Below, one piece after another: positions 10,801-23,579 of a DNA stretch of 64,000 bases. The notes beneath the pieces are model-generated. The model was not told the DNA's origin, did not search any database, and saw nothing but the letters and a program-made list of their open reading frames with translations. The stretch is from Cycas panzhihuaensis (taxonomy: Eukaryota > Cycadophyta), in the NCBI GenBank assembly GCA_023213395.1, contig CM041465.1, forward strand, positions 126,487,741 to 126,551,740. Reading direction: 5' to 3'. The translations under genes were made by a program, and so were the position numbers. The first letter of the stretch is position 1; each line of letters opens with the position of its first letter.

Positions 10801-10990
10801 ATGGAAGGAGGAATCCTAATTGTGTACCACATTACTTCCGTATTATTTATTATTATGCTGGTTTCTTTAATTTTTGATAGTGAATTACTGCTTATTTTGA
10901 GGTCTTTCTCCTTGAGCAGGTCTCAGATTCCAATTATGTTGGTAGAATTGGCCTTGTGGTTGGAATGATGACCCTTCTTATTGTTGAATA

Positions 10991-11221
10991 AGGCCTCTTT
11001 ATTGGAAATATGGGCCTCCTTGTTACAAAATAAGACCTCGCTATTATGGAAACGGGGCTCTTTGTAGAAGGCACGATCCTCCTTAGTAATATCCTTGTCT
11101 CTATTAAGAGTAACTAGGACCTCTTTATTGATATGAGGGTGGTCCTTATTAGTAGGTTAGGCCTAATCGTTGATAATAAGAGGTAGCTTATTAGAAGCGA
11201 GGCCCATATGATTGACTCAAT
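10991..11221 (-). repeat. 21-bp tandem repeat encoding heptapeptides in copia gag (C0)
   Basis: About eleven units of exactly 21 bp, starting aggcctctttattggaaata, then gggcctccttgttacaaaat and so on, degenerate but in phase. In the copia frame each unit gives seven residues with a pattern close to x-x-x-Q-Q-x-G; the stops fall at the Gln positions, as expected when CAA or CAG becomes TAA or TAG. It lies between the gag core and the protease, where copia Gag usually has a flexible basic or Gln/Gly-rich segment. The same array is in U1 (15879-16109), U2 (20780-21010), U3 (25702-25932), U4 (30537-30767), U5 (35445-35675), U7 (52585-52815), U8 (57470-57700) and cut short in U9 (62369-62472). Confidence 0.75.
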
Positions 11222-11876
11222 TGATTTTACAAGAGTTGTGAATCAACTTGTCCTCACTTGCATTAATGTAAGTGTCTTTTTATCATAGTAGAGGCAATCG
11301 ACATCCGTCTAACCTATTAATTCTTTTAAAGTTGTGCATATGGCTGGTATTGAGACTGCCGATGCCAATGAGTTAGACAGGAGGAGGAGGTGTTAATTGG
11401 TTATTACTTTTAGGTTGGTTGTTGATATGGCTCTTGGGATATGGTCAGAGAATCTAAGTGTTGAGTTAGATCTTGGTGTTGACTAAGTTGTTGAGTTGAT
11501 CTATTGATAGTCTTACGCTTTTCTCGAAAGTTATGGGTCAGAAGGTAGGAGCGGGGTTAGATATACATGTCACCCCAAGTCAATAAGTTGAGTATATTCT
11601 CCTCTTATAACAAGAGTTCCTCGCAGGTTGTGAAGTCTATTTTGGAATAATTACCATTTAATTTGGAAACAAAGGAGTTATATTCTATAGGTAGGATGTC
11701 AATGATGCTAGAGATTAAATCATGGTTTGAAAGTGGTTCATTAAGGATTATAAGTTAGTTCCTAGTTATTTTGATTTTAATCAAGTGGTGTGCAACGTAT
11801 ACTTTTATCAAAACGTTATGAACTTAAAGAAGATAAGTCATGAAAATAAGATTAATTTTAGATTCACGTATTCATT
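11222..11876 (-). pseudogene. Copia gag core remnant of C0
   Basis: The minus-strand stretch around 11640-11760 resembles the UBN2-type gag core: a block like ILP-x-EYNSFVSKLNGNYSKIDF followed by CEELLL and EENILN, with one stop. The N-terminal part of gag, the leader and the 5' LTR are absent: C0 ends at the palindrome at 11877, where plus-strand gag-like sequence starts. Confidence 0.6.
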
Positions 11877-11892
11877 ATAGGGTGTACCCTAT

Positions 11893-13277
11893 GCTTGGCA
11901 CAAATAATTATACCCAACTAAGACATGGGAGAATATTATGAAGTAATTTAAGGAGATATTGTAAAAGTTTTGAAGTAATGAGGTAGTGGAGTTATCTCTC
12001 AAGGAAATGAGATAAAGGCTAGTAGAATTACTTTTAATACGTATGAAAAATAAATATTAAAGTTGTAAGTATTATGAATGGAGAAAAAATCATGGATTAT
12101 AATAAGAGAAACTATTTTATAAATGGGCTAAATTCTAAAGTAAGGGCCATAATGGTGATTCATTCCTTGAAATGCTTCCATTTCACACATGAGTTGGTAT
12201 TACACTTTGAGAAAGAGATGGGCATTTAAAAGGGCAGCCATAAACCTTATTATTTAGATCACAAGATAAAATGTAATAATTTAGAAGCCAAAATATAAAT
12301 AAACCTTGCTATTAAGAAACAAAAATAAAGGAGACCTCAAAAGTAGAAGCCTTTAAAAAGGAAGTCACAAGATTAAAGTTATAAAGAAAGAAACATCAGC
12401 TTACTAAGGAGAAGAAGAATAAAAAAATATAAGGGTAACGAACCGTAATTGAAGAAGTGGTGTCACATTTGTGATAATAATTCATATTCTAGTAAAAAAT
12501 GTGACCTAAATGAGAGGAATAATATGGTAAAAGAGTAAAGTACATGGTGTTATATTTATGATATGTATAACCATAATATGAATAAACACTATTTTAATAT
12601 ATGTAAAACAAACCAATACGGTACAAGTTATGGAAGAAGGAACAACTTAACCATGATGCAATATACTAATGACGCAGGAAGGCATGTGAAAAAATAATAA
12701 TGCATGAAGAGAGAGTAAAGGAAATGTACTAAACTAACTAAAATAATAGAGATAAAATTGATCTATCCTCATAGAAAATACCTATAGAGAGATCAAACAT
12801 CACCTAATAAGAGGTCCACTAGAGCATATATGCCTAAACTATTGAGAAAAGTATGTGCTTGGCCTATTGCAGATACCCTTTATAAAGAAGAATATCCTAT
12901 CCCAACCTGCACTCTTAAATATACCTAAAACACTAGACTCAATCTTAAAATATGAGAAGGGACTAACTAGAGTAAGAGGCCTAAAGGAGTTAAGACCACA
13001 TGATCCATATGATCATTAGGTAGGTTCTTGGAAAATTATCAATAGCGTTGACTCATCTCACATAAGTTTGAGATAGGCTAACAAAGACATTCATTTAACT
13101 CCAACTAGCATCAAGCTCTAATAGGTAAAATAAAAAGAGGCCACCGCTTCCTCAATAAGATGCATAGAGTTCACTCGCTTGTTGAGGCCACACATATAAA
13201 CGCATAGTGAGGGTAGATGCCCACCATCAGGCCAATCAAAATATGAATCATAAGACTCTTCTCACATAAGGCCAAAA
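11893..13277 (+). pseudogene. Plus-strand gag-like remnant, least deleted copy (U1)
   Basis: This copy best shows the gag-like frame: F-I-N-G-L-N-S-K-V-R-A at about 12117-12150, then H-E-L-V-L-H-F-E-K-E-M-G up to about 12224, and the two zinc knuckles at 12458-12612. Stops such as the TAA after M-G-I show it is dead. After about 12,900 only AT-rich sequence without recognisable coding remains. Confidence 0.5.
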
Positions 13278-13769
13278 GATCACCTCTCTCATCTAATGGT
13301 TAAATCTAGGTTCAAAGAAAGTGATCTACCTTATTTGTAAAAGAATAAGTACTTTGAGATATTATGTATCTTGATGTATTTTGTATATGCAAGAAGATAA
13401 TTTATATCTTCTTGTTGTTTGAGATTAAAGTCAAATAATTATTGTTGAACTAATTTCTAGGTGTGATGTTGATGTACTCTAAAGTAAATAAATGGCAATT
13501 CATTATTTTGAATCAAATAAGAAAACCAATGACAAAAAAGAGTTAAATTTAAGATTCGAAATGTTTATTAGATGAATAAAGAGCGAGAAGTTATTTTCTT
13601 TCATTGCATTTGACGTTACTAATATTGACAACACAATGTAGATGATGCACTATAAGGAGGGAATGATTCCTGTGGATTACATCCAGATTCATTTTAGTTT
13701 GTAGAAATGGTGCTTCAAAGCTTCAAGTCGAAAGACATTCCCTTGGGTCAAACTTCAAAGAATCTCAAG
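13278..13769 (-). pseudogene. LAMMER kinase 3' tail (U1)
   Basis: Same segment as 1452-1946, ending at ctcaag. Small deletions in the last-exon part (cttcaagtcg for cttcgttagctg, and aaagaatctc) break the 27-codon frame that remains open in U5. Confidence 0.7.
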
Positions 13770-16700
13770 ATGGGGTGTTGTTTGAAGAAAACCTCTTCTT
13801 TAAGGTCTCTATTGAGGAAAGTACCCTTCACATCCATTTGCTAAATATTTCGATTAAATTAGATTGCTAAGGACATAACCAAACTAATGTGATCACATTG
13901 GCTACCGGCAAAGGTCTTGTGATAATCAATCCTCTTGTTATTTAAAACCTCCCGCTATAAGGCGAGCTTATGAAAGTGTCATACTTTCTAAGGCCTTTTA
14001 ACATTTATGGGAGGAGGAACATCCATTAATAATTGTTATACCCATTAGGATTTAGTTGAATGCTAGTGGCTTCCACCTGAAGTTCATAAACTAAAATTGG
14101 ATGTAAAGTTATACTTTCTTGAGTTGTTGATGTAGATGCTACTGGAATCGATGAAGGAGCTGGAGTGTAGGAGGAGGCTAGTTTTGGTGGCTCGACAATT
14201 TGTCCAAGAGTCACTTAAGATACAAAACCTACTTCTACTGCTATAATATAAGGTTGAGGTGGAGGTAGGTCCTATAAATCTTCTATAAATATTATATCCC
14301 GTGTTACGTAAACTTGGTTACCAACTATGTCAAACACTTTATAGGCTTTACAACAAAGTACATAGCTAAGGAAGATGCATTTCAGGCTCTTGTCATCAAG
14401 CTTCTTTTTGTTTTCCTTTGAAATATATTTATATTCCATGCATCCAAAGATCTTCACGAGTACTACCGATGGTTTCTGACCTGACTAAACTTCTTCAAGA
14501 GTAATATTCCTAACTACAATTCTGGGACTTATGTTGGTTAGATAAGTAGTTATGGTTGTGGCATCAACCTAAGATCTGGTAAGATTTGCAGGACTAAGCA
14601 TTGCTTTTCCTTTATTTATCAATGTCTAATTCATTCTTTTGACTACACGATTTTGTTGAGTTGTGTGGGGAGATGGGAACTGATGTTGGATGCCATGTCC
14701 CTTGCCCAAAATGTTGAACTGATTAGAAATATACTCACCACCATTATCAGATCTAAGGAGCTTGATTATCATTCTACTTTTCTTTTCTATGGCAGCTTTG
14801 AACTCTTTGAATTTATTTAGGGTTTTATACTTATTTCTTAGGAAATAGACCTACATTTTCCTTGAGATGTCATCTATGAATGTGATGAAATGCCAGTTTT
14901 TATTGAGTGGTTAGACAGGTATCAACCCGTAAATTTCTGGGTGGACCATCTTTAACGGCGCTGGGGATCTCCATGCGTTCTTAGAAGGAAAATTTTCTCG
15001 TTAGTACTTTTCTATTAGGCAAGCCTGACATATGTTGTTGTACCTCTTAATTTTATGTAAACCGTGTACGCTTTGGAGCTTAAACGTGAGGTCCAAGCTT
15101 TGCATGTTTAAATGGCTTAGTCATTAAATCCATAGATATACTTTGGAGCTATTTAAGATGACAATTTCCTTTCAATATGAGAATTGACCTGGTTCTTATA
15201 TACAAGGAGACTCTTCATTAATGACTTCATTTACCTTATCAGTTTGAGTTGTGTTGGGAATTGAACAAGCTTTATTTTATAGAGTAGTTGTAAGGGGGAT
15301 ACCACCAAACCTATATAGGCCACCATCTTCATGTCTTTTGGCCACAGGTTTGCATGTTGCATGATCTGCAATTCTAGTAATGCCCTAGCTAAAGAGGACA
15401 TCTAAATTCGGTTTATTTATTTCATTGATAGAGAGCAAGTTCATCTCCATTTCGGGTGCAAGGAATATATTATTGATGTGGTGCCTCGTATTGAGTCCTT
15501 CAAAGCTATTGGAGCACTACCGATTTTGGTTATTATCGTAAGTCAAATTATCCCCAAATGTGAAAGTTTGAGTATGGATCATGGGTCTCTTCTAACAGTT
15601 TTTCTAATCCGATCATATATCTCGTTACAACTGTCTCAAGGAGCCATGCATCCTCATCAAGTTGTGAAGAAACAGCTGCAAAGAATAGGTTATGGAAGGA
15701 GGAATCCTAATTGTCTACCACATTACTTCCCTATTATTTATTATTATGCTGGTTCCTTTAATTTTGATAGTGAATCACGCTTATTTTGAGGTCTTTCTCC
15801 TTGAGCAGGTCTCAGATTCCAATTGTGTTGGTAGAATTAGCCTTGTGGTTGGAATGATGACCCTTCAGACATTGAATAAGGCCTCTTTATTGGAAATATG
15901 GGCCTCCTTGTTACAAAATAAGACCTCGCTATTATGGAAACAAGGCTCTCTGTAGAAGGCACGATCCTTCTTAGTAATATCCTTGTCTCTATTAAGAGTA
16001 ACTAAGACCTCCTTGTTGATATGAGGGTGGTTCTTATTAGTAGATTAGGCCTAATCGTTGATAATAAGAGGTAGCTTATTAGAAGCGAGGCCCATATGAT
16101 TGGCTCAATTGATTTTACAAGAGCTGTAAATCAACTTGTCCTCACTTGCATTAACTAAGTGTCTTTTCTAATTATAGTAGAGGCAACTGACATTTGGTCT
16201 CACCTATTAATTCTTTTAAAGTTGTGCATATGGATGGTATTGAGATTGCTGATGCCAATGAGTTAAACGGGAGGATGAGGTGTTAATTGGTTATTACTTC
16301 TCTTAGGTTGGATGTTGATATGGCTCTTGGGATGTGGTCAGAGAATCCAATTGTTGAGTTAGATCTTGGTGTTGACTAAGCTGTTGAGTTGATCTATTGA
16401 TAGTCTTACGCTTTTATGAGTTATGGGCTGTAAAGGTAGGAGCGGGGTTAGATATACATGTCGCCCTAAGTCAGTTGAGTATATTCTCCTCTTATAACAA
16501 GAGTTCCTCACAGGTCGTGAAGTCTATTTTGGAATAATTACCATGTAATTCAGAAACAAAGGAGTTATATTATATAGATAGGATGTCAGTGATGCTAGAG
16601 ATTAAATCATGGTTTAAAAGTAGTTCATTAAGGATTATAAGTTAGTTCCTAGTTATTTTGACTTTAATCAAGTGGCGTGCAACACTGCCAAAAAAGGTAT

Positions 16701-16775
16701 ACCTTTATTAAAACTTTATGAACTTAAAGAAGATAAGTTATGAAAATAAGATTAATTTTAGATTCACGATTTATT
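13769..16775 (-). pseudogene. Copia gag-protease-integrase-RT remnant, beta subtype (U1)
   Basis: Linker frame at 14026-14214 (62 codons) and integrase C-terminus at 14272-14457 (61 codons). The integrase frame starts late because in beta copies LEEVW reads LEEV-stop (gactaaac near 14483) and SWVD reads S-stop-VD (cctaag near 14568). The residue set CCKAYK, YVTRD and EDL is beta-specific. Gag heptapeptide repeats lie at 15879-16109. Confidence 0.75.
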
Positions 16776-16791
16776 ATAGGGTGTACCCTAT

Positions 16792-18161
16792 GCTTGGCAC
16801 AAATAATTACACCCAACTAAGACATGGGAGAATATTATGAAGTAATTTAAGGAGATATTGTAAAAGTTTTTAAGTAATGAGGTAGTGGAGTTATCTCTCA
16901 AGGAAATGAGATAAAGGCTAATAGAATTACTATTAATACGTATATAAAAAATAAATATTAAAGTTGTAAGTATTATGAATGGAGAAAAAATCATGGATTA
17001 TAATAAGAGAAACTATTTTATAAATGGGCTAAATTCTAAAGTAAGGGCCACAATGGTGACTCATTCCTTGAAATGCTTCTATTTCACACATGAGTTGGTA
17101 TGCAACCATAAACCTTATTATTTAGACCACGAGACAAAATGTAATAATTAATAAGCCAAAATATAAATAAACCTTGCTATTAAGTAACAAAAGTAAAGGA
17201 GACCTCAAAAGTAGAAGCCTTTAAAAAGGAAGTCATAAGGTTAAAGTTATAAAGAAAGAAACCTCAACTTACTAAGGAGAAGAAGAACAAAAAAATATAG
17301 GGGTAACGAACCGTAATTGAAGAAGTGGTGTCACATTTGTGATAATAATTCATATTCTGGTAAAAAATGTGACCTAAATGAGAGGAATAATATGGTAAAA
17401 AAGTAAAGTATATGGTGTTATATTTGTGATTTGGATAACCATAAAATGAATAAACACTATTTTAATATATGTAAAATAAACCAATACGGTACAAGTTATG
17501 GAAGAAGGAACAACTGAACCATGATGCAATATACTAATGAAGCAGGAAGGCATGTGAAAAAGTAATAATGCATGAAGAGAGAGTAAAGGAAATGTACTAA
17601 ACTAACTAAAATAATAGAGATAAAATTAATCTATCCTCATAGAAAATACCTATAGAGAGATCAAACATCACGTAATAAGAAGGCTGTCAAAATCTAAGAG
17701 GCCCACTAGAGCATATATGCCCAAACTATTGAGAAAAGTATGTGCTTGGCCTATTGTAGATACCCTTTATAAAGAAGAATGTCCTATCCTAAGCCACACT
17801 CTTAAATATACCTAAAACACTAGACTCAATCTTAAAATATGAGAAGGGACTAACTAGAGCAAGAGGCCTAAAGGAGTTAAGACCATAGGATCCATATGAT
17901 CATTAGGTAGGTTCTTGGAAAATTATCAATAGTAGTGACTCATCTCACATAAGTTTGAGATAGGCTAATAGTACATGCATTTAACTCCAACTAGCATCAA
18001 GCTCTAATAGGTAAAATAAAAAGAGGCCACCGCTCTCAATAAGATGCATAGAGTTCACTCAGTTGTTGAGGCCACACATATAAACGCATAGTGAGGGTAG
18101 ATGCCCACCATTAGGCCAATCAGAATATGAATCGTAAGACTCTTCTCACATAAGGCCAAAA
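16792..18161 (+). pseudogene. Plus-strand gag-like remnant (U2)
   Basis: B-type copy. The zinc knuckles are at 17326-17477; the second reads C-D-L-D-N-H-K-M because of ttt-gat and ataaaatg changes that are shared with U5, U8 and U9. Confidence 0.45.
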
Positions 18162-18658
18162 GATCACCTCTCTCATCTAATGGTTAAATCTAGGTTCAAA
18201 GAAAGTGATCTACCTTATTTGTAAAAGAATAAGTACTTTGAGATATTATGTATCTTGATGTATTTTGTATATGCAAGAAGATAATTTATATCTTCTTGTT
18301 GTTTAGGAGATTAAAGTCAAATAATTATTGTTGAACTAATTTCTAGGTGTGATGTTGATGTACTCTAAAGTAAATAAATAGGAATTCATTATTTTGAATC
18401 AAATAAGAAAACCAATGACAAAAAAGAGTTAAATTTAAGAATCGAAATGTTTACTAGACGAATAAAGAGCGTAGAAGCTGTTTTCTTTCATTGTGTTTGG
18501 ACGTTACTAATATTGACAACACAATGTAGATGATGCACTATCAAGAGCGAATGATTCCCAGGGATTACATCTACCTTCATTTTAGTTTGTAGAAATGGTG
18601 CTTCAAAGCTTCCTTAGTAGAAAGACGTTCCTTGGGTCAAACTTCAACAAACCTCAAG
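18162..18658 (-). pseudogene. LAMMER kinase 3' tail (U2)
   Basis: Ends acctcaag at the RT junction. One base is missing in the exon part (gacgttccttggg for gacgttcccttggg), which shifts the residual kinase frame. Confidence 0.7.
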
Positions 18659-21600
18659 ATGGGGTGTTGTTTGAAGAAAACGCCTTCTTTAAGGTCTCAT
18701 TGAGGAAAGTACCCTTCACATCTATTTGCTAAATATGTCGATTAAATTAGATTGCTAAGGACATAACCAAATGGAATGTGATCACATTGGCTATCGGTGC
18801 AAAGGTCTTATCATAATCAATCCCCTCTTGTTATTTAAAAGCTCTTGTTATAAGGCGAGCTTTGTAAGTGTCATACTTTGTAAGGCCTTTTAGCAGTTAT
18901 GGGAGGAGGAACATCCATTAATAATTGTTATACCCATTAGGATTTAGTTGAATGCTAGTGGCTTCCACCTGAAGTTCATCAACTAAAATTGGAGGTAAAG
19001 TTATACTTTCTTGAGTTGTTGATGTAGATGCTACCGAATCGATGAAGGAGTTGGACTGTAGGAGGAGACTAGTTTTGATGGCTCCACAATTTGTCCAAGA
19101 GTCACTTAAGATACATAAACTACTTCTACTACTATAATATAAGGTTGAGGTGAAGGTAGGTCCTATGAATCTTCTATAAATATTATATCCCGTGTTGTGT
19201 AAACTTGGTTACCAACTATGTCAAACACTTTATAGGCTTTACAACCAAGTACATAGCTAAAGAAGATGCATTTTAGGCTCTTGTCATCAAGCTTCTTTTC
19301 ATTTTCCTTTGAAATATATTTATATTCCATGCATCCAAAGATTTGCACGAGTACTATCGATGGTTTCTGACCTGACCAAACTTCTTCAAGAGTAATATTC
19401 CTAACTGCAATTCTAGGACTTATGTTGGTTAGGTAAGTAGTTATGGTTGTGGCATCAACCCAAGATCTGGTGGTAAGATTTGCAACACTAAGCATGGCTT
19501 CTCCTTTATTTATCAATGTCTAATTCATTCTTTTGACTACACCATTTTGTTGAGGTGTGTGAGGAGTTGGGAACTGATGTTGGATGCCATGTTCTCTGCC
19601 CAAAATGTTGAACTGATTAGAACTATACTCTAAGCCACCATTATCAGATTTAAGGAGCTTGATTATCATTCTACTTTTCTTTTTTATGGCAGCTTTGAAC
19701 TCTTTGAATTTATTTAGGGTTTTATACTTTTTTCTCAGGAGATAGACCTACATTTTCCTTGAGAAGTCATCTATGAATGTGATGAAATGCCAGCTTTTAT
19801 TGAGTGGTTAGACAGGTACCGATCCGCGAATTTCTGGGTGGACCGTCTCTAACGGCGCTGAGGATCTCCATGCATTCTTAGAAGGAAAAATTTCTCTTTA
19901 GTGCTTTTCTATTAGGCAAGCCTCACATATGTTGTTGTACCTCTTAATTTTATGTAAACCATGTACCATTTGGAGCTTAAACATGAGGTCCAAGCTTTGC
20001 ATGTTTAAATGACTTAGGCATTAATTCCATAGGTGTACTTTGGAGCTATTTGAGATGATAATTTCCTTTCAATATGAGAATTCACCTGGTTCTTATATAC
20101 AGGGGGACTCTTCATTAATGACTTCATTTACCTTATCAATTTGAGCTATGTTGGGAATTGAACAAGCTTCATTTTATGGAGTAGTTGTAAGGGGGATACC
20201 ACCCAACCTATATAGGCCACCATCTTCATATCTTATGGCCACAAGCTTGCACGTTGCATGATCTGCGATTCTACTAATGCCCTAGACAAAGAGGACATCT
20301 AAATTCTGTTTGTTTATTTCATTGATATAGGACAAGTTCATCTCCATTTCCTGCAAGGAATATATTATTGATGTGGTGCCTCATATTGGAGTCCTTCAAA
20401 GCTATTGGAGCCCTACCAATTTTGGTATTATCGTAAGTCAAATTATCCCCAAATGTGATAGTTTAAGTATCGACTGGGCGGGTCTCTTCTAATATTTTTT
20501 CTAATCCGATCATATATCTCGTTGCACCTGACTCAAGGAGCCATGCATCCTCATCAAGTTGTGAAGAAAGAGCTGCAAAGAATAGGTGATGGAAGGAGGA
20601 ATCCTAATTGTCTACCACATTACTTCCCTATTATTTATTATTATGCTGGTTTCTTTAATTTTTGATAGTGAATTGTAGCTTATTTTGAGGTCTTTCTCCT
20701 TGAGCAGGTCTCAGATTCCAATTGTGTTGGTAGAATTGGCCTTGTGGTTGGAATGATGACCCTTCTTATTGTTGAATAAGGCCTCTTCATTGGAAATATA
20801 GGCCTCCTTGTTACAAAATAAGACCTCGCTATTATGGAAACGGGGCTCTTTGTAGAAGGCACGATCCTCCTTAGTAATATCCTTGTCTCTATTAAGAGTA
20901 ACTAGGACCTCCTTGTTGATATGAGGGTGGTCCTTATTAGTAGATTAGGCCTAATCGTTGATAATAAGAGGTAGCTTATTAGAAGCGAGGCCTATATGAT
21001 TGGCTCAATTGATTTTACAAGAGTTGTGAATCAACTTGTCCTCACTTGCATTAACAGAAGTGCCTTTTTTTATCATAGTAGAGGCAACTGACATATGGTC
21101 TAACCTATTAATTCTTTTAAAGTTGTGCATATGGCTGGTATTGAGACTGCTGATGCCAATGAGTTAGACGGGAGGAGGAGGTGTTAATTGGTTATTACTT
21201 CTCTTAGGTTGGTTGTTGATATGGCTCTTGGGATATGGTCAGAGAATCCAAGTGTTGAGTTAGATCTTGGTGTTGACTAAGCTGTTGAGTTGATCTATTA
21301 ATAGTCTTACGCTTTTATGAGTTATGGGCTGTAAAGGTAGGAGCGGGGTTAGATATACATGTCGCCCCAAGTCAGTCAGTTGAGTATATTCTCCTCTTAT
21401 AACAAGAGTTCCTCACAGGTCGTGAAGTCTATTTTGGAATAATTACCATTTAATTTGGAAACAAAGGAGTTATATTCTATAGAGATTAAATCATGGTTTG
21501 AAAGTGGTTCATTAAGGATTATAAGTTAGTTCCCAGTTATTTTGACTTTAATCAAGTGGTGTGCAACGCTGCCAAAAAACGTATACCTTTATCAAAACGT

Positions 21601-21660
21601 TATGAACTTAAAGAAGATAAGTCATGAAAATAAGATTAATTTTAGATTCACCTATTCATT
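18658..21660 (-). pseudogene. Copia gag-protease-integrase-RT remnant, alpha subtype (U2)
   Basis: Integrase C-terminus frame at 19163-19516 (117 codons, from the INKGEAML block to IIFIEDS), with Trp kept at both positions where beta has stops. Alpha and K copies carry an extra codon between DNGG and EY beside the second catalytic Asp (actctaagccacc at about 19628), which beta and C0 lack. The linker is shifted by ctaccgaatcg (about 19031). Heptapeptide repeats lie at 20780-21010. Confidence 0.75.
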
Positions 21661-21676
21661 ATAGGGTGTACCCTAT

Positions 21677-23080
21677 GCTTGGCACAAATAATTATACCCA
21701 ACTAAGACATGGGAGAATATTATGAAGTAATTTAAGGAGATATTGTAAAAGTTTTTAAGTAATGAGGTAGTGGAGTTATCTCTCAAGGAAATGAGATAAA
21801 GGCTAGTAGAATTACTTTTAATACGTATATGAAAAATAAATATTAAAGTTGTAAGTATTATGAATGGAGAAAAAATCATGGATTATAATAAGAGAAACTA
21901 TTTTATAAATGGGCTAAATTCTAAAGTAAGGGCCATAATGGTGATTCATTCCTTGAAATGCTTCCATTTCACACATGAGTTGGTATTACACTTTGAGAAA
22001 GAGATGGGCATTTAAAAGGGCAGCCATAAACCTTATTATTTAGATCACAAGATAAAATGTAATAATTAAGAAGCCAAAATATAAATAAACCTTGCTATTA
22101 AGTAACAAAAATAAAGGAGACCTCAAAAGTAGAAGCCTTCAAAAAGGAAGTCACGAGATTAAAGTTATAAAGAAAGAAACATCAACTTACTAAGGAGAAG
22201 AAGAATAAAAAAATATAGGGGTAACGAACCGTAATTGAAGAAGTGGTGTCACATTTGTGATAATAATTCATATTCTAGTAAAAAATGTGACCTAAATGAG
22301 AGGAATAATATGGTAAAAAAGTAAAGTACATGGTGTTATATTTGTGATATGGATAACCATAATATGAATAAACACTATTTTAATATATGTAAAACAAACC
22401 AATACGGTACAAGTTATGGAAGAAGGAACAACTTAACCATGATGCAATATACTAATGACGCAGGAAGGCATGTGAAAAAATAATAATGCATGAAGAGAGA
22501 GTAAAGGAAATGTACTAAACTAACTAAAATAATAGAGATAAAATTGATCTATCCTCATAGAAAATACCTATAGAGAGATCAAACATCACCTAATAAGAAG
22601 GCTGTCAAAATCTAAGAGGTCCACTAGAGCATATATGCCTAAACTATTGAGAAAAGTATGTGCTTGGCCTATTGCAGATACCCTTTATAAAGAAGAATAT
22701 CCTATCCTAACCCAGACTCTTAAATATACCTAAAACACTAGACTCAATCTTAAAATATGAGAAGGGACTAACTAGAGTAAGAGGCCTAAAGGAGTTAAGA
22801 CCACATGATCCATATGATCATTAGGTAGGTTCTTGGAAAATTATCAATAGCAGTGACTCATCTCACATAAGTTTGAGATAGGCTAATAATAGTACATGCA
22901 TTTAACTCCAACTGGCATCAAGCTCTAATAGGTAAAATAAAAAGGCCACTGCTCTCAATAAGATGCATAGAGTTCACTCAGTTGTTGAGGCCACACATAT
23001 AAACGCATAGTGAGGGTAGATGCCCACCATTAGGCCAATCAGAATATGAATCGTAAGACTCTTCTCACATAAGGCCAAAA
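21677..23080 (+). pseudogene. Plus-strand gag-like remnant (U3)
   Basis: Undeleted A-type copy like U1, with the frame blocks at about 21900-22010 and zinc knuckles at 22244-22395. The antisense of its first 207 bp is open for 68 codons and gives the same peptide in U3, U6 and nearly U10, which shows how little these fronts have diverged. Confidence 0.45.
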
Positions 23081-23579
23081 GATCACCTCTCTCATCTAAT
23101 GGTTAAATCTAGGTTCAAAGAAAGTGATCTACCTTATTTGTAAAAGAATAAGTACTTTGAGATATTATGTATCTTGATGTATTTTGTATATGCAAGAAGA
23201 TAATTTATATCTTCTTGTTGTTTAGGAGATTAAAGTCAAATAATTATTGTTGAACTAATTTCTAGGTGTGATGTTGATGTACTCTAAAGTAAATAAATGG
23301 CAATTCATTATTTTGAATCAAATAAGAAAACCAATGTCAAAAAAGAGTTAAATTTAAGATTCGAAATGTTTACTAGATGAATAAAGAGCGTAGAAGTTAT
23401 TTTCTTTCATTGCATTTGGACGTTACTAATATTGACAACACAATGTAGATGATGCACTATAAGGAGCGAATGATTCCCAGGGATTACATCTGCATTCATT
23501 TTAGTTTGTAGAAATGGTGCTTCAAAGCTTCGTTAGCTGAAAGACATTCCCTTGGGTCAAACTTCAACAAACCTAGAAG
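23081..23579 (-). pseudogene. LAMMER kinase 3' tail (U3)
   Basis: Ends acctagaag, the same end as in U0 (1941-1946), where other units have acctcgaag or acctcaag. This links the junction in U3 to the K-type units. Confidence 0.7.

Larger units (their letters stand above)
11877..16775. repeat. Array unit U1 (4.90 kb), A front with beta copia half
   Basis: The front carries both segments that other fronts lose (the 43-bp and the 33-bp blocks), so it is the least deleted form. The copia half is beta: the linker reads ASSYTPAPSS and the integrase has two Trp-to-stop changes. It follows C0 directly, so C0 plus this front may represent the ancestral arrangement. Confidence 0.85.
16776..21660. repeat. 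Array unit U2 (4.89 kb), B front with alpha copia half
   Basis: The B front lacks 33 bp (tacactttgag to aaaagg), so gttggtat is followed directly by gcaaccataa. B fronts occur in U2, U4, U5, U8 and U9, each time to the right of a beta copia half. Confidence 0.85.

Noticed and set aside
10991-11221. CRISPR-like array
   Set aside because: The 21-bp units are contiguous and degenerate without spacers, lie in a gag gene, and the genome is a plant.
15478-15789. Plus-strand frames of 61-103 codons over the protease region in several units
   Set aside because: They lie opposite the recognisable minus-strand copia protease and differ in length from unit to unit.
16788-16994. Recurring 68-codon hydrophobic minus-strand frame (also 21673, 26612, 31447, 36360, 62890)
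   Set aside because: It is antisense to the plus-strand gag-like remnant, has no family features, and recurs only because the unit is repeated.
20680-20862. Recurring 60-codon Arg/Thr-rich minus frame (also 25603, 30438, 35346, 52486, 57371; 96 codons at 62270)
   Set aside because: It is an out-of-frame reading of the 21-bp gag repeats; the in-phase reading gives the Gln/Gly heptads.
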